The position numbers and the translations under genes were made by a program. From positions 1-35,551 of the forward strand of contig JAQBXT010000020.1 in the NCBI GenBank assembly GCA_027624175.1: 35,551 bases of DNA, given 5' to 3'. This DNA is from Pseudomonadota bacterium. Its GTDB lineage: Bacteria; Pseudomonadota; Gammaproteobacteria; Burkholderiales; SG8-39. Positions within the stretch are counted from its first letter, which is position 1. Every line of letters begins with the position of its first letter. Positions 22,064-32,815 of the stretch are shown here, piece after piece. The notes under the pieces were generated by a model. That model searched no databases, was not told the origin of the DNA, and was given only the letters and a program-made list of their open reading frames with translations.

Positions 22064-23211
22064 TTGCGCTCCTTGAGCGGCACCCAGTCGAGGTTCTCGG
22101 GCCCCGTGTAGTTGGCGCTGGGGCGGATGATCTTGCCGTCGATGCGCTGCTCGATGATGTGCGCCGACCAGCCGCTGGTGCGCGAGATCACGAACAGCGG
22201 GGTGAAGTGCAGGGTCGGCACGCCCATCCGGCTGTAGGACACCGCGCTGAACCAGTCGAGGTTGGCGAACATCTTCTTCTCGGCCGCCATCACCGATTCG
22301 ATGCGGTCGGCGATCTGAAATTGCTTCATGTCCTTCGCATCCTGCGACAGGCGCTCGGCGACCGCCTTGATCACCTTGTTGCGTGGATCGGCAATCGTGT
22401 ACACCGGGTGGCCGAAGCCGATCACGACCTCCTTGGCGGCCACGCGCCGTCGGATGTCGGCTTCGGCCTCGTCGCCAGTCCGGTAGCGCTTCTGGATCTC
22501 GTCGGAGACTTCGTTGGCGCCGCCGTGCTTGGGCCCGCGCAGCGCGCCGATGCCGCCGGTGATGGCGGAATACAGGTCCGATCCGGTGCCCGCGATCACG
22601 CGGCAGGTGAAGGTGCTGGCGTTGAACTCGTGCTCGGCGTACAGGACGAGCGAGGTGTGCATGGCGCGCACCTGCATGGGCGAGGGCGGCTTGCCGTGCA
22701 GCAGGTGCAGGTAGTGCCCGCCGATGGAGTCGTCGTCGGTCTCGGTCTCGATGCGCTTGCCGTTGAGCGCGTAGTGGTGCCAGTACAGCAGCATCGAGCC
22801 GAAGCTCGCCATCAGCCGGTCGGCGATGGCGCGCGCACCCTCGACGGGATGCGCCTCCGCTTCGGGCTCGAGCGTGCCGAGCACCGAGCAGCCGGTGCGC
22901 AGCACGTCCATCGCGTGCGCAGTGCGCGGCAGCTGCTCGAGCGCCGTCTTCAGCGGCGCCGGCAGCCCGCGCTGCTTCTTCAGCTTCGCCTTGTAGGCGG
23001 CGAGCTCGCGCGCGTTGGGCAGCTTCTCGTGCACCAGCAGATAGGCCACCTCCTCGAACTCGGCCTCGTCGGCGAAATCGAGGATGTCGTAGCCGCGGTA
23101 GTGCAGGTCGTTGCCGGTGCGGCCCACCGTGCACAGCGCGGTGTTGCCGGCGGTCACGCCCGAGAGCGCGACCGATTTCTTGGGCTTAGGGGCGTCGGGC
23201 GAAGAGTTCAT
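22060..23211 (-). CDS. prpC: 2-methylcitrate synthase PrpC
   Basis: Condenses propionyl-CoA with oxaloacetate to 2-methylcitrate. The 383-residue protein is a short citrate-synthase-type enzyme with the catalytic His in GPKHGGANE. The second His is in the family signature [13 protein letters not shown], and a [17 protein letters not shown] block precedes them. The N-terminal [13 protein letters not shown] and YRGYDILD are typical of PrpC rather than of type I GltA, which is present separately at 28639. The ATG at 23211 lies inside the end of prpB (26-bp overlap). Its own stop overlaps the start of the DUF3460 gene. Confidence 0.95.
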   Translation of the reverse strand: MNSSPDAPKPKKSVALSGVTAGNTALCTVGRTGNDLHYRGYDILDFADEAEFEEVAYLLVHEKLPNARELAAYKAKLKKQRGLPAPLKTALEQLPRTAHAMDVLRTGCSVLGTLEPEAEAHPVEGARAIADRLMASFGSMLLYWHHYALNGKRIETETDDDSIGGHYLHLLHGKPPSPMQVRAMHTSLVLYAEHEFNASTFTCRVIAGTGSDLYSAITGGIGALRGPKHGGANEVSDEIQKRYRTGDEAEADIRRRVAAKEVVIGFGHPVYTIADPRNKVIKAVAERLSQDAKDMKQFQIADRIESVMAAEKKMFANLDWFSAVSYSRMGVPTLHFTPLFVISRTSGWSAHIIEQRIDGKIIRPSANYTGPENLDWVPLKERK

Positions 23212-24061
23212 CGAGTTTCTTCTCGTAAGCGTGGTAGTCGAGGTAGTCGTAGAGTTCGTCGCGCGTCTGCATGCTGCCGAGCACATCCTTCTGCGTACCC
23301 TGGCGGCGCAGCGTCTCGTACACGGCGAGCGCAGCCTTGTTCATGGCGCGGAACGCGGACAGCGGATACAGCGCGATGGCCACGCCGGCCGAGCGCAGCT
23401 CGTCGAGCGTGAACAGCGGGGTGTTGCCGAATTCGGTGATGTTGGCCAGCACCGGAACCTTGACCGCATCGACGAACTTGCGGTACTGCGCGAGCTCGGT
23501 GACCGCCTCCGGAAAGATCATGTCGGCGCCGGCTTCAGCGTACCTCACGGCGCGCGCGAGCGCTGCGTCCAGGCCCTCGCCGGCCAGCCCGTCGGTGCGC
23601 GCCATGACCACGAACGCCGCATCGGTGCGCGCGTCCACGGCGGACTTGATGCGGTCGCACATCTCCCCGGCGGACACCAACTCCTTGCCCGGACGGTGGC
23701 CGCAGCGTTTGGCGCCGACCTGGTCCTCGATGTGGGTGGCGGCGGCGCCGGCCTTGATCAGCGACCTGACGGTGCGTCCGACGTTGAAGGCGCTGGCGCC
23801 GAATCCGGTATCCGCGTCGACCAGCAGGGGCAGGTCGCAGACGTCGGTGATGCGCCGCACGTCGATGAGCACGTCGTCGAGATTCGAGATGCCGAGGTCC
23901 GGCATGCCGAGCGAGCCGGCGGCTACGCCGCCGCCGGAGAGGTAAAGTGCCCGGTAGCCGGTGCGCTTTGCCAGCAGCGCGTGGTAGGCGCAGATCGCGC
24001 CGATGACCTGGAGCGGCTGCTCCTCCTTGAGTGCCTGCCTGAGCTTGGCTCCGGGTGTCAT
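23186..24061 (-). CDS. prpB: 2-methylisocitrate lyase PrpB
   Basis: Cleaves 2-methylisocitrate to pyruvate and succinate, the last step of the methylcitrate cycle. The 291-residue protein has the isocitrate-lyase/PEP-mutase fold. The catalytic Cys is in [12 protein letters not shown] at about residues 118-129, the metal-binding block is [10 protein letters not shown], and [14 protein letters not shown] is the family signature. [20 protein letters not shown] and the [11 protein letters not shown] block complete it. The start ATG overlaps the mdh TGA (ATGA, 4 bp), so it follows mdh in one operon. No prpR-type regulator is present next to it. Confidence 0.96.
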   Translation of the reverse strand: MTPGAKLRQALKEEQPLQVIGAICAYHALLAKRTGYRALYLSGGGVAAGSLGMPDLGISNLDDVLIDVRRITDVCDLPLLVDADTGFGASAFNVGRTVRSLIKAGAAATHIEDQVGAKRCGHRPGKELVSAGEMCDRIKSAVDARTDAAFVVMARTDGLAGEGLDAALARAVRYAEAGADMIFPEAVTELAQYRKFVDAVKVPVLANITEFGNTPLFTLDELRSAGVAIALYPLSAFRAMNKAALAVYETLRRQGTQKDVLGSMQTRDELYDYLDYHAYEKKLDELFARRP

Positions 24062-25053
24062 GCGCCGAGCAACTGCTTCACGCCCTCGCGTTCCTCGTGC
24101 AGTTCCTTCAGCGTCGCGTCCATGCGCTTGCGGCTGAAGTCCGAGACCTCGATGCCCTTGACGATCTGGTATTGGCCGCCCTTGCAGGTCACCGGGTAGC
24201 CGTAAAGCACGCCTTCGGCAATGCCGTAGCTGCCGTCGGCGGGAATGCCCATGCTGACCCAGCTGCCCGCGGGCGTGCCCAGCACCCAGTCGCGCACGTG
24301 GTCGATGGCGGCATTCGCCGCGCTGGCGGCGGAAGAAAGGCCCCGCGCTTCGATAATGGCTGCGCCGCGCTTTTGCACCGTGGGAATGAAGTGCCCTTCA
24401 AGCCAGGATTGATCGTTGATCATCGGCCACACCTTCTTGCCCTCGCACTCGGCCTGGAACAGGTCCGGATACTGGGTGGCGGAATGGTTGCCCCACACCG
24501 TGACCTTGCTCACCGCCGCATTCGGCTTGCCGATCTTCTGTGCGATCTGGGAGGTGGCGCGGTTATGGTCCAGGCGCATCATCGCGGTGAACTGCGCCGG
24601 CTTCAGGCTCTTGGCGTTCTTCATCGCAATCAGGCAATTGGTATTCGCCGGGTTGCCCACCACCAGCACTTTCACGTCGCGCCTGGCCACTTTGTCCAGC
24701 GCCTGGCCCTGGGGTGCGAAGATCTTGCCGTTCGCCTCCAGCAGGTCCTTGCGCTCCATGCCGGGGCCGCGCGGGCGTGCGCCCACCAGCAAGGCCACGT
24801 CGACATCCTTGAACGCGGCCATCGGGTCCGAGGCGGGGAGCATGCCGTGCAACAGCGGAAAGGCGCAGTCGTCAAGTTCCATCATCACGCCCTTCAGCGC
24901 CTTCTGCGCCTTCTCGTCCGGAATTTCCAGCAGTTGCAGAATTATCGGCTGGTCCTTGCCGAGCATGTCGCCGGCGGCGATGCGGAACAGCAGGCTGTAG
25001 CCGATCTGGCCGGCGGCGCCGGTGACAGCGACGCGGACGGGCGCTTTGGACAT
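24058..25053 (-). CDS. mdh: Malate dehydrogenase
   Basis: NAD-dependent interconversion of malate and oxaloacetate in the TCA cycle. The 331-residue protein is of the cytosolic/Thermus-like MDH group used by betaproteobacteria. The nucleotide-binding [15 protein letters not shown] lies at about 12-26, the substrate Arg loop [15 protein letters not shown] at about 91-105, and the catalytic His in [12 protein letters not shown]. It is first in the minus-strand operon with prpB, prpC, prpD and acnA, so oxaloacetate supply is tied to methylcitrate formation. A TAGAAT box lies 39 bases upstream in the divergent control region shared with sdhC. Confidence 0.97.
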   Translation of the reverse strand: MSKAPVRVAVTGAAGQIGYSLLFRIAAGDMLGKDQPIILQLLEIPDEKAQKALKGVMMELDDCAFPLLHGMLPASDPMAAFKDVDVALLVGARPRGPGMERKDLLEANGKIFAPQGQALDKVARRDVKVLVVGNPANTNCLIAMKNAKSLKPAQFTAMMRLDHNRATSQIAQKIGKPNAAVSKVTVWGNHSATQYPDLFQAECEGKKVWPMINDQSWLEGHFIPTVQKRGAAIIEARGLSSAASAANAAIDHVRDWVLGTPAGSWVSMGIPADGSYGIAEGVLYGYPVTCKGGQYQIVKGIEVSDFSRKRMDATLKELHEEREGVKQLLGA

Positions 25054-25092
25054 GGGCGGGGGCTCCGGAAATGATGCAAAGTGGGCTTTCGA

Positions 25093-25098
25093 ATTCTA
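25093..25098 (-). promoter_or_regulatory. TAGAAT -10-like box upstream of mdh
   Basis: TAGAAT on the minus strand lies 39 bases before the mdh ATG, leaving a leader of about 30 bases. It sits beside the repeated CGCAGTGC boxes in the mdh/sdhC control region. Confidence 0.45.
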
Positions 25099-25099
25099 C

Positions 25100-25125
25100 C
25101 GCAGTGCGCAGGGGAAACGCAGTGC
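25100..25125. promoter_or_regulatory. Direct repeat (possible operator) between mdh and sdhC
   Basis: CGCAGTGC occurs at 25100-25107 and again at 25118-25125, spaced 18 bp start to start. Each copy is followed by a purine-rich stretch (GCAGGGGAAA and ACAAAGGGAA). The pair lies between the two divergent -10 boxes, overlapping the expected -35 zone of mdh and just upstream of that of sdhC. This is a suitable place for a regulator that controls both operons. Confidence 0.4.
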
Positions 25126-25157
25126 ACAAAGGGAACTCAATCAATGCGCTACGGCGC

Positions 25158-25163
25158 TATAAT
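25158..25163 (+). promoter_or_regulatory. TATAAT -10 box of the sdh operon
   Basis: A perfect consensus TATAAT lies 33 bases before the sdhC ATG, giving a leader of about 26 bases. No strong TTGACA is found 16-18 bases upstream, so the promoter may need an activator. It is the only consensus -10 box in an intergenic region of this window. Confidence 0.6.
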
Positions 25164-25196
25164 CGTTACCGGTCGCCCTGAGCGCCCTTCCTTCCC

Positions 25197-25598
25197 ATGG
25201 CGAACGCAATAACAAGAAAATCAAGGCCGAAGTACCTCAGCCTCCGTGCGCTCCTGTTCGAAATCCGCCTGCCGCTTTCCGGCTGGGTGTCCATCCTGCA
25301 CCGCATCAGCGGCCTGCTGCTGTTCTTCGCGGTGCTGTGGATTCTGTTCCTGCTCGATCGCAGTCTAGCCTCCGAATCCGGCTTCGAGTCGGTGCGCCGC
25401 TATGCCGCGCTGCCCCTGGTCAAGGGTGCGCTGCTGGTGCTGATCTGGGCGTATTGCCATCATTTCTGCGCCGGCATCCGCTTCCTGTTCCTCGATCTGG
25501 ACAAAGGCGTGGACAAAGCGACGGCGCGCCTTACCAGCGTCGCGGTACTTGCGGTGAGCGTCGGCCTCACCGCCTGGCTGGGGGCGAAGCTTTGGTAG
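25197..25598 (+). CDS. sdhC: Succinate dehydrogenase cytochrome b556 subunit SdhC
   Basis: One of two membrane anchors of complex II; it helps bind heme b and ubiquinone. The 133-residue protein has three transmembrane segments (about 30-52, 72-95 and 112-131). The conserved [13 protein letters not shown] block includes the Ser/Arg of the quinone site, and [18 protein letters not shown] follows the second helix. It starts at ATG 25197, about 33 bases after a TATAAT box. No convincing ribosome site precedes it (CCTTCCTTCCC instead). It is the first gene of the long plus-strand TCA operon. Its stop overlaps the sdhD start. Confidence 0.94.
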   Translation: MANAITRKSRPKYLSLRALLFEIRLPLSGWVSILHRISGLLLFFAVLWILFLLDRSLASESGFESVRRYAALPLVKGALLVLIWAYCHHFCAGIRFLFLDLDKGVDKATARLTSVAVLAVSVGLTAWLGAKLW

Positions 25599-25936
25599 AG
25601 CGCGTCGTCACCGGGGCGCACTACGGCCTGCGCGACTGGCTTGCGCAGCGCATCACTGCCGCCATCATGGCGGTATACACGGTGATCCTGGTGGTGGTGC
25701 TGGTCGGCGGGGTGCCGATCACCTATCCGGTTTGGAAGGACCTGTTCACGCAGGGCTGGATGCGCGTCGCCACGTTGCTGTTTGCCGCCAGCCTTGCCTG
25801 GCACGCCTGGGTCGGCATGCGCGACATCCTGATGGACTACGTGAAGCCCACGGGCCTGCGTCTGAGCCTGGAAGTGGCGGCGCTGGTGGTCATCGCCGCC
25901 TACCTCGGCTGGACCGCCCAGATCCTGTGGAGATGA
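25592..25936 (+). CDS. sdhD: Succinate dehydrogenase membrane anchor subunit SdhD
   Basis: Second membrane anchor of complex II. The 114-residue protein has three hydrophobic segments. It begins with the betaproteobacterial SdhD pattern [19 protein letters not shown] and contains [20 protein letters not shown], with the heme-ligand His and the conserved Asp-Tyr near the quinone site. The start is TTG at 25592, 7 bases inside the end of sdhC; longer in-frame starts upstream would run through sdhC. The stop TGA overlaps the sdhA ATG (ATGA), as is usual in this operon. Confidence 0.93.
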   Translation: MVERVVTGAHYGLRDWLAQRITAAIMAVYTVILVVVLVGGVPITYPVWKDLFTQGWMRVATLLFAASLAWHAWVGMRDILMDYVKPTGLRLSLEVAALVVIAAYLGWTAQILWR

Positions 25937-27711
25937 GTTCGTCGCTGCCGGTACGCAGATTCGACGCCATCGTGGTGGGGGCGGGCGGCTCGGGCATGCG
26001 CGCGGCGCTGGAACTGGCGCGCGCCAACCTGAAAGTCGCCGTGCTGACCAAGGTGTTCCCCACGCGCTCGCATACCGTGGCGGCGCAAGGTGGCATCGCC
26101 GCGCCGCTCGCCAATTCCACCGAGGACAACTGGCACTGGCACATGTACGACACGGTGAAAGGATCGGACTACCTCGGCGACCAGGACGCGATCGAGTACA
26201 TGTGCCGCCGCGCCAACGAAGTGGTGATCGAGCTCGAGCACATGGGCATGCCTTTCGACCGGCTGGAGAACGGCAAGATCTACCAGCGGCCCTTCGGCGG
26301 GCATACCCAGGACTACGGCAGCGCGAAGATGGCGATGCGCGCCTGCGCCGTGGCGGACCGCACCGGCCACGCCATGCTGCACACCTTGTACCAGCAGAAC
26401 GTGCGCGCCAATACGCAGTTTTTCGTCGAATGGATGGCGCTCGACCTGATCCGCGATCCGCAGGACGGCGCCGTGATCGGCGTCACCGCGCTCGAAATGG
26501 AGACCGGCGAGGTCGCCCTCTTCCAGGGCAAGGCGACGCTGTTTGCGACCGGCGGCGCGGGACGCATCTACGCCGCGAGCACCAACGCGTTCGTCAATAC
26601 CGGGGACGGGCTGGGCATGGCGGCGCGCGCCGGCATTCCGCTGCAGGACATGGAGTTCTACCAGTTCCATCCGACCGGGGTCTACGGCGCCGGCGTGCTG
26701 ATCACCGAAGGCGTGCGCGGCGAAGGCGGCTACCTGCTGAACAAGGACGGCGAGCGCTTCATGGAGCGCTATGCGCCCAACGCCAAGGACCTTGCCAGCC
26801 GCGACGTGGTATCGCGCGCCATGACGACCGAGATCAAGGAGGGGCGCGGCTGCGGCCCTGAGGCTGACCACGTGATGCTGAAGCTTGACCATCTCGGCCC
26901 CGAGGTGATCAACCAGCGCCTGCCGGGGATCCGCGAAATCGCCATCAAGTTCGCCAACGCCGACCCGATCCGTGAGCCGATTCCCGTGGTGCCGACCGTG
27001 CACTACCAGATGGGTGGCATCCCGGCCAACTATATGGGCCAGGTGGTGGTGCCGGAGGCTGCGAGCCAGGAGGCGATCGTGCAGGCTTTCTACGCCGCGG
27101 GCGAATGCTCCTGCGTTTCGGTGCACGGCGCCAACCGCCTGGGCACCAATTCCCTGCTCGACCTGCTGGTGTTTGGCAAGTCCTCCGGCGAGCAGATGAT
27201 CAAGGACATCCGCGCCTTGCCGCGGCCGCAGCGCAATCTGCCCAAGGGTGCCGGCGACGCGTCGCGCGCGCGCCTGGCGCGGCTGGACTCGGCGAGCGCG
27301 GGCGAGCGCGTGGCGGAGGTCGGGGCGGACTTGCGCAAGGCCATGCAGGCCCATTGCGGCGTGTTCCGCTTTCCGGACGAACTGGTGAAGGGCGTGGAGA
27401 AGATCAAGGAGATCGCGGCGCGCGCGCAGCGCACGCACATCCAGGACAAGTCGAAGGTGTTCAATACCGCCCGCATCGAGGCGCTGGAGCTCGATAACCT
27501 GGTCGAGTCGGCGATGTCCACCGTGGTTTCGGCGCAGGCGCGCAAGGAATCGCGCGGCGCCCAGGCGCGCGCCGACTTCCCCGAGCGCGACGATGCCAAC
27601 TGGCTCAAGCACACGCTCTGGTACAAGGAGGGCAACCGGCTCGCCTACAAGCCGGTGCACCTGAAACCCCTCACCGTGGAGACCTTCGAGCCGAAGGTGC
27701 GCACCTACTGA
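25933..27711 (+). CDS. sdhA: Succinate dehydrogenase flavoprotein subunit SdhA
   Basis: Catalytic subunit that oxidises succinate to fumarate with covalently bound FAD. The 592-residue protein has the FAD-binding [14 protein letters not shown] at about 13-26. The flavinylated His is in [14 protein letters not shown]. The substrate and active-site blocks are [54 protein letters not shown] and [24 protein letters not shown]-terminal helical domain ends [20 protein letters not shown]. The ATG at 25933 overlaps the sdhD stop. The flavinylation factor SdhE is encoded two genes downstream. Confidence 0.98.
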   Translation: MSSSLPVRRFDAIVVGAGGSGMRAALELARANLKVAVLTKVFPTRSHTVAAQGGIAAPLANSTEDNWHWHMYDTVKGSDYLGDQDAIEYMCRRANEVVIELEHMGMPFDRLENGKIYQRPFGGHTQDYGSAKMAMRACAVADRTGHAMLHTLYQQNVRANTQFFVEWMALDLIRDPQDGAVIGVTALEMETGEVALFQGKATLFATGGAGRIYAASTNAFVNTGDGLGMAARAGIPLQDMEFYQFHPTGVYGAGVLITEGVRGEGGYLLNKDGERFMERYAPNAKDLASRDVVSRAMTTEIKEGRGCGPEADHVMLKLDHLGPEVINQRLPGIREIAIKFANADPIREPIPVVPTVHYQMGGIPANYMGQVVVPEAASQEAIVQAFYAAGECSCVSVHGANRLGTNSLLDLLVFGKSSGEQMIKDIRALPRPQRNLPKGAGDASRARLARLDSASAGERVAEVGADLRKAMQAHCGVFRFPDELVKGVEKIKEIAARAQRTHIQDKSKVFNTARIEALELDNLVESAMSTVVSAQARKESRGAQARADFPERDDANWLKHTLWYKEGNRLAYKPVHLKPLTVETFEPKVRTY

Positions 27712-28406
27712 TGAAAATCTCCGTCTACCGCTACGACCCGGACCGGGACGAGCGCCCCTACCTGAAAGACTACGAGGTCAAGCTCGAGCCGACCGATCGC
27801 ATGCTGCTCGACGCGCTGGTGCGCATCAAGACCCAGGACGACTCGCTCTCCTTCCGGCGCTCCTGCCGCGAAGGGGTGTGCGGCTCCGACGCCATGAACA
27901 TCAACGGCAAGAACGGCCTGGCCTGCGTCACCAAGATCGTGGACCTGCCGGCGCACGTCACGTTGCGGCCGCTGCCGGGCCTGCCGGTGATCCGCGACCT
28001 GATCGTGGACATGACGCAGTTCTTCAAGCAATACCACTCGATCAAGCCCTACGTCATCAACCATGATGCGCCGCCGGAGCGCGAGCGCCTGCAATCGCCC
28101 GCGGAGCGCGACCAGCTCAATGGCCTGTACGAGTGCATCCTGTGCGCCTGCTGCTCGACCGCCTGCCCGTCGTTCTGGTGGAATCCGGACAAGTTCGTGG
28201 GGCCCGCGGGCTTGCTGCAGGCTTACCGCTTCATCGCCGACTCGCGCGATCAGGCCACCGCGGAGCGCCTCGACGATCTCGAGGATCCGTACCGCCTGTT
28301 CCGCTGCCACAGCATCATGAACTGCGTGGACGCCTGCCCGAAGAATCTCAACCCGACCCGGGCGATCGGCAAGATCAAGGAAATCATGGTGAAGCGAGCC
28401 GTGTAA
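27711..28406 (+). CDS. sdhB: Succinate dehydrogenase iron-sulfur subunit SdhB
   Basis: Transfers electrons from SdhA to ubiquinone through three Fe-S clusters. The 231-residue protein shows the [2Fe-2S] site as Cys52, Cys57, Asp60 and Cys72 ([11 protein letters not shown] ... GLAC). The [4Fe-4S] and [3Fe-4S] ligands are in [16 protein letters not shown] and [17 protein letters not shown]. Asp in place of the third Cys of the first cluster is normal for proteobacterial SdhB. The ATG overlaps the sdhA TGA by one base. Its stop overlaps the sdhE ATG (TAATG). Confidence 0.98.
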   Translation: MKISVYRYDPDRDERPYLKDYEVKLEPTDRMLLDALVRIKTQDDSLSFRRSCREGVCGSDAMNINGKNGLACVTKIVDLPAHVTLRPLPGLPVIRDLIVDMTQFFKQYHSIKPYVINHDAPPERERLQSPAERDQLNGLYECILCACCSTACPSFWWNPDKFVGPAGLLQAYRFIADSRDQATAERLDDLEDPYRLFRCHSIMNCVDACPKNLNPTRAIGKIKEIMVKRAV

Positions 28407-28627
28407 TGGACCGCGTGGCGCGCGACAGGCTGAAGTGGAAATGCCGGCGCGGGCTGCTCGAGCTCGACCTGGTGCTGGAACGCTACCTGGGCGACAACCC
28501 GGAGGATGCGGAGCTGTCGGCGCTGCTCGACCTGCCGGACAACGATCTTTGGGACATCGTCAGCGGTCGCAGCGAACGCTACGATGCAAGATTCGCGGGC
28601 ATCGTGGCGCGCCTGCGCGCCAGTTAA
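28406..28627 (+). CDS. sdhE: FAD assembly factor SdhE
   Basis: A 73-residue helical protein that promotes covalent attachment of FAD to SdhA. The conserved RGxxE motif is present as RRGLLELD at about 14-21, and the rest ([19 protein letters not shown]) matches the family's five-helix bundle. The length is slightly below E. coli SdhE (88 residues) but normal for betaproteobacteria. The ATG at 28406 overlaps the sdhB TAA, placing the factor directly after its client genes. A longer reading frame starting inside sdhB is rejected because only the part after 28406 resembles the family. Confidence 0.93.
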   Translation: MDRVARDRLKWKCRRGLLELDLVLERYLGDNPEDAELSALLDLPDNDLWDIVSGRSERYDARFAGIVARLRAS

Positions 28628-28638
28628 CGGAGGATCAC

Positions 28639-29928
28639 ATGGACAAGAAAGCGACGCTAACGCTGCACGACGGGAAGAAAATCGAGTTCCCGGTGCTCTC
28701 CGGCAGCATCGGGCCGGACGTGGTTGACATCCGCACGCTGTACGGCAAGACCGGCGTGTTCACCTACGACCCGGGATTCCTGTCGACCGCCAGCTGCAAC
28801 TCGACCATCACCTACATCGATGGCGATGCCGGCATCCTGCTGTACCGCGGCTACCCGATCGAGCAGCTGGCGAAGCACTGTGACTTCCTCGAGGTCTGCT
28901 ACCTGCTGCTCAACGGCGAGCTGCCGAGCGCCAAGCAGAAAGGCGAGTTCGACGACATGGTCACGCGCCACACCATGGTGCACGACCAGCTGAACCGCTT
29001 CTTTACCGGGTTCCGCCGCGACGCGCACCCGATGGCGGTGATGGTGGGCGTGGTGGGCGCGCTGTCGGCCTTCTATCACGACTCGCTGGACATCGACGAT
29101 CCGGAGCACCGCAAGATTTCGGCTTTTCGGCTGATCGCCAAGCTGCCGACCATTACGGCGATGGGCTACAAGTACACCACCGGGCAGCCGTTCATGTATC
29201 CGAAGAACGACCTTTCGTACACCGCCAACTTCCTGCGCATGATGTTCGGCACGCCGTGCGAGGAATTCAAGCCGAATGAAGTGCTGGTGCGGGCGCTGGA
29301 CCGCATCTTCATCCTGCACGCCGACCACGAGCAGAATGCTTCGACCTCGACCGTGCGCCTGGCGGGCTCCTCCGGAGCCAACCCGTTCGCCTGCATCGCG
29401 GCGGGCATCGCCTGCCTGTGGGGTCCCGCGCACGGCGGCGCCAATGAAGCCTGCCTGCAGATGCTGGAGGAGATCGGCGACGCCTCGAAGATCGGCGAGT
29501 TCATCAGCAAGGTCAAGGACAAGAATTCGGGCGTGCGCCTGATGGGCTTCGGCCACCGCGTGTACAAGAACCACGACCCGCGCGCCAAGCTGATGCGCGA
29601 AACCTGCCATGAGGTGCTCAACGAGCTCGGCCTGCACAATGACCGGCTGTTCAAGCTGGCTCTGGCGCTGGAGAAGATCGCCATCGAGGACCAGTATTTC
29701 GTCGAGCGCAAGCTGTACCCCAACGTGGACTTCTACTCGGGCATCGTGCAGCGCGCGCTCGGCATCCCGGTATCGATGTTCACTTGCGTCTTCGCCCTTG
29801 CGCGCACCGTCGGCTGGATCGCGCAATGGCAGGAGATGATCGCCGACCCCGAGTACAAGATCGGGCGCCCGCGCCAGCTGTACAAGGGCGCGCCGCGGCG
29901 CGAGGTGGTGCCGCTGGCCGGGAGGTGA
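28639..29928 (+). CDS. gltA: Type I citrate synthase GltA
   Basis: Condenses acetyl-CoA and oxaloacetate to citrate. The 429-residue protein is the large, typically hexameric, NADH-sensitive form of Gram-negative bacteria. The N-terminal beta domain ([20 protein letters not shown]) marks this class. Catalytic and substrate residues lie in [48 protein letters not shown] and NVDFYSGIV. The ATG at 28639 has a strong GGAGGA site 5 bases upstream; a longer frame running back through sdhE is rejected. It differs clearly from PrpC in length and N-terminus. Confidence 0.98.
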   Translation: MDKKATLTLHDGKKIEFPVLSGSIGPDVVDIRTLYGKTGVFTYDPGFLSTASCNSTITYIDGDAGILLYRGYPIEQLAKHCDFLEVCYLLLNGELPSAKQKGEFDDMVTRHTMVHDQLNRFFTGFRRDAHPMAVMVGVVGALSAFYHDSLDIDDPEHRKISAFRLIAKLPTITAMGYKYTTGQPFMYPKNDLSYTANFLRMMFGTPCEEFKPNEVLVRALDRIFILHADHEQNASTSTVRLAGSSGANPFACIAAGIACLWGPAHGGANEACLQMLEEIGDASKIGEFISKVKDKNSGVRLMGFGHRVYKNHDPRAKLMRETCHEVLNELGLHNDRLFKLALALEKIAIEDQYFVERKLYPNVDFYSGIVQRALGIPVSMFTCVFALARTVGWIAQWQEMIADPEYKIGRPRQLYKGAPRREVVPLAGR

Positions 29929-29932
29929 CGCG

Positions 29933-32815
29933 ATGATGAAGGAATTCCTCGCCAACTCCTACCTGTTCGGCGGCAACGCGCCGTTTGTCGAGCAGTTGTA
30001 CGAGAACTGGCTCGAGGATCCCCAATCGGTCGCGGCCCAGTGGCGCGAGTACTTCGAGCGCCTGCAGCAGTTGCCCGCTGCGGACGGGAAAGCGGGGCGC
30101 GACGTGGCGCACGCGCCGATCGTGGAGGCCTTCGCACAGCGTGCCAGGCAGGGCACGGCGCGCGCGGGCGCCCCCGGTGCGCTGGACCGCAAGCAGGTGT
30201 CGGTGATCCAGCTGGTGGCGGAGTATCGCGTGCGCGGCTGCCTGCTTGCGGATATCGACCCGCTCAGGCGCCAGCAGCGGCCGCACATCGCCGAGCTGGA
30301 GCCGGCCTATTACGACCTGACCGACGCCGACATGGACACGGTGTTCAACACCGGCTCGTTCATCGGCCCGGAACAGGCGACGCTGCGCGAGATCATCCAG
30401 GCGCTGAAGGCGACCTATTGCGGCACGCTGGCCGTGGAGTACATGTACCTTTCCAGCCGGGTGGAAAAGCGCTGGATCCAGGAGCGCCTGGAGCCGGTGC
30501 GCGCCAAGCCGAGCTACTCGCCCGACTACAAGAAGCACATCCTGGAGCGGCTCACTGCTGCCGAGGGCCTGGAGCGCTTCCTGCACACGCGCTACGTGGG
30601 CCAGAAGCGCTTTTCGCTCGAAGGCGGGGACACCCTGATCGCGGTGCTCGACAACCTGCTGCAGCGCGCCGGTGAGGCCGGCGTGCAGGAGCTGGTGCTC
30701 GGCATGGCGCATCGCGGGCGACTCAACGTGCTGATCAACACCCTGGGCAAGATGCCCAAGGACCTGTTCGGCGAATTCGAGGGCAAGCACGACGACGCGC
30801 TGCTCGCCGGCGACGTCAAGTACCACCAGGGCTTTTCCTCGGACATCAACACCCCGGGCGGGCCGATGCACCTGACGCTCGCCTTCAACCCCTCGCACCT
30901 CGAGATCGTCAACCCGGTGGTGGAGGGCTCGGTGCGCGCGCGCCAGCACCGGCGCAAGGATCGCCGGGGCGAGCAGGTGCTGCCGGTGCTGATCCATGGC
31001 GACGCCGCGGTCGCCGGCCAGGGCGTGGTGATGGAAACCCTGAACCTGTCGCAGACGCGGGGCTACGGCACCGGCGGCACGGTGCATATCGTGGTCAACA
31101 ACCAGATCGGCTTCACCACCTCGGATCCGCGCGACAGCCGCAGCACGCTTTACTGCACGGACGTGATGAAGATGGTCGAAGCGCCGATCTTCCACGTCAA
31201 CGCCGACGATCCCGAGGCGGCGGTGATGGCGATCGAGATGGCGCTGGACTACCGCAAGACCTTCAAGAAGGACGTGGTGGTCGATCTGGTGTGCTTCCGC
31301 AAGCTCGGCCACAACGAGCAGGACGAGCCGATGGTGACGCAGCCGCTGATGTACAAGATCGTCAACGCGCATCCCGGCACGCGCAAGCTCTACGCCGACA
31401 AGCTGCAGGCGCAGGGTGTGCTCGAGGCGGGGGAGGCCGATCAGCTCGTTGCCACCTACCGGCAGGCACTGGAGGGCGGCTTCCACACCAACAAGACCAT
31501 CCTGTCGAATTTCAAGCCGCCGTTCGCGGTGGATTGGTCGAAGTACAGGAACACGAAGTGGAACGAGAAGGACGACACCCAGCTGCCCCTCGCCGACCTG
31601 CAGGCGCTGGCCGTGAAACTCACCACCGTGCCCGCCAACTTCAAACTGCACCCGCGCGTGGAGAAGATCATCGCCGACCGGCGCCTGATGGGGCAGGGCA
31701 AGCTCCCGGTGGACTGGGGCATGGCGGAGAACCTCGCCTACGCATCGCTGCTCAAGGACGGCTTTGCCGTGCGCATTTCGGGGCAGGACAGCGGGCGCGG
31801 CACCTTCTTTCACCGCCACGCGGTGCTGCACGACCAGAACCGCGAGAAATGGGACGACGGCGGCTACATTCCGCTGCAGCACATCGCGCCCAACCAGGGC
31901 GACGTGGTGGTCATCGACTCGGTCCTGTCGGAGGAGGCGGTGCTGGGGTTCGAGTACGGCTACTCGACCTCGGAGCCGAACGAGCTGGTGGTCTGGGAGG
32001 CGCAGTTCGGCGATTTCGCCAACAGCGCTCAGGTGGTGATCGACCAGTTCATCGCCTCGGGCGAAGTGAAGTGGGGCCGCATCTGCGGCATGGTGCTGAT
32101 GCTGCCGCACGGCTACGAGGGGCAGGGCCCCGAGCATTCGTCGGCGCGACTGGAGCGCTTCCTGCAGCTGTGCGCCGACTACAACCTCCAGGTGTGCGTG
32201 CCGGCGACGCCGGTGCAGCTGTTCTTCCTGCTGCGCCGGCAGATGATCCGGCCGTACCGCAAGCCGCTGGTGATCTTCATGCCCAAGAGCCTGCTGCGGC
32301 ACAAGGAGTCGGTGTCGCCGCTGGAGGAATTCGCCGGCAGCAAGTTCAAGGCGGTGAACGCGGAATGGAACGAAAGCATCGCGCCGGAAAAGGTGCGGCG
32401 CATCATCTATTGCAGCGGCAAGGTGTTCTTCGACCTGATCGCCATGCGCAAGGAACTGGCGCGCGACGACGTGGCGATCGTGCGCGTGGCGCAGCTCTAT
32501 CCTTTCCCGCACGACGACTTCCAGGCCACCATCGATCTGTACGCCAACGCGAACGAAGTGCTGTGGTGCCAGGAAGAGCCGGGCAATCAGGGCGCCTGGC
32601 ACCGCATCCAGCATTACCTGCTGCGCCACATGCGCCAGGAGCAGGTGCTGGCGTTCGCCATGCGCAAGTCCTCGGCCTCGCCCGCGGTGGGCTACATGTC
32701 CCTGCACGTGGAGCAGCAGAAAGAACTGGTGGCGGCGGCCTTCGCGCCGGTGACCGACAACCTGGTGCTGCCGGTGCAGGGCACCGCGAGAAGGGGTGGT
32801 TCGGATGTTGATTGA
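29933..32815 (+). CDS. sucA: 2-oxoglutarate dehydrogenase E1 component
   Basis: Thiamine-diphosphate-dependent decarboxylase of the 2-oxoglutarate dehydrogenase complex (also called odhA). The 960-residue protein has the N-terminal E2-binding segment ([20 protein letters not shown]). The [11 protein letters not shown] and [10 protein letters not shown] blocks follow at about 222-268. The ThDP motif begins at [10 protein letters not shown] and ends in [11 protein letters not shown], and the transketolase-like C-terminal half includes [38 protein letters not shown] and [17 protein letters not shown] precedes the ATG, and a second ATG follows immediately. It begins 4 bases after gltA and its end overlaps sucB by 11 bases. 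Confidence 0.98.
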   Translation: MMKEFLANSYLFGGNAPFVEQLYENWLEDPQSVAAQWREYFERLQQLPAADGKAGRDVAHAPIVEAFAQRARQGTARAGAPGALDRKQVSVIQLVAEYRVRGCLLADIDPLRRQQRPHIAELEPAYYDLTDADMDTVFNTGSFIGPEQATLREIIQALKATYCGTLAVEYMYLSSRVEKRWIQERLEPVRAKPSYSPDYKKHILERLTAAEGLERFLHTRYVGQKRFSLEGGDTLIAVLDNLLQRAGEAGVQELVLGMAHRGRLNVLINTLGKMPKDLFGEFEGKHDDALLAGDVKYHQGFSSDINTPGGPMHLTLAFNPSHLEIVNPVVEGSVRARQHRRKDRRGEQVLPVLIHGDAAVAGQGVVMETLNLSQTRGYGTGGTVHIVVNNQIGFTTSDPRDSRSTLYCTDVMKMVEAPIFHVNADDPEAAVMAIEMALDYRKTFKKDVVVDLVCFRKLGHNEQDEPMVTQPLMYKIVNAHPGTRKLYADKLQAQGVLEAGEADQLVATYRQALEGGFHTNKTILSNFKPPFAVDWSKYRNTKWNEKDDTQLPLADLQALAVKLTTVPANFKLHPRVEKIIADRRLMGQGKLPVDWGMAENLAYASLLKDGFAVRISGQDSGRGTFFHRHAVLHDQNREKWDDGGYIPLQHIAPNQGDVVVIDSVLSEEAVLGFEYGYSTSEPNELVVWEAQFGDFANSAQVVIDQFIASGEVKWGRICGMVLMLPHGYEGQGPEHSSARLERFLQLCADYNLQVCVPATPVQLFFLLRRQMIRPYRKPLVIFMPKSLLRHKESVSPLEEFAGSKFKAVNAEWNESIAPEKVRRIIYCSGKVFFDLIAMRKELARDDVAIVRVAQLYPFPHDDFQATIDLYANANEVLWCQEEPGNQGAWHRIQHYLLRHMRQEQVLAFAMRKSSASPAVGYMSLHVEQQKELVAAAFAPVTDNLVLPVQGTARRGGSDVD

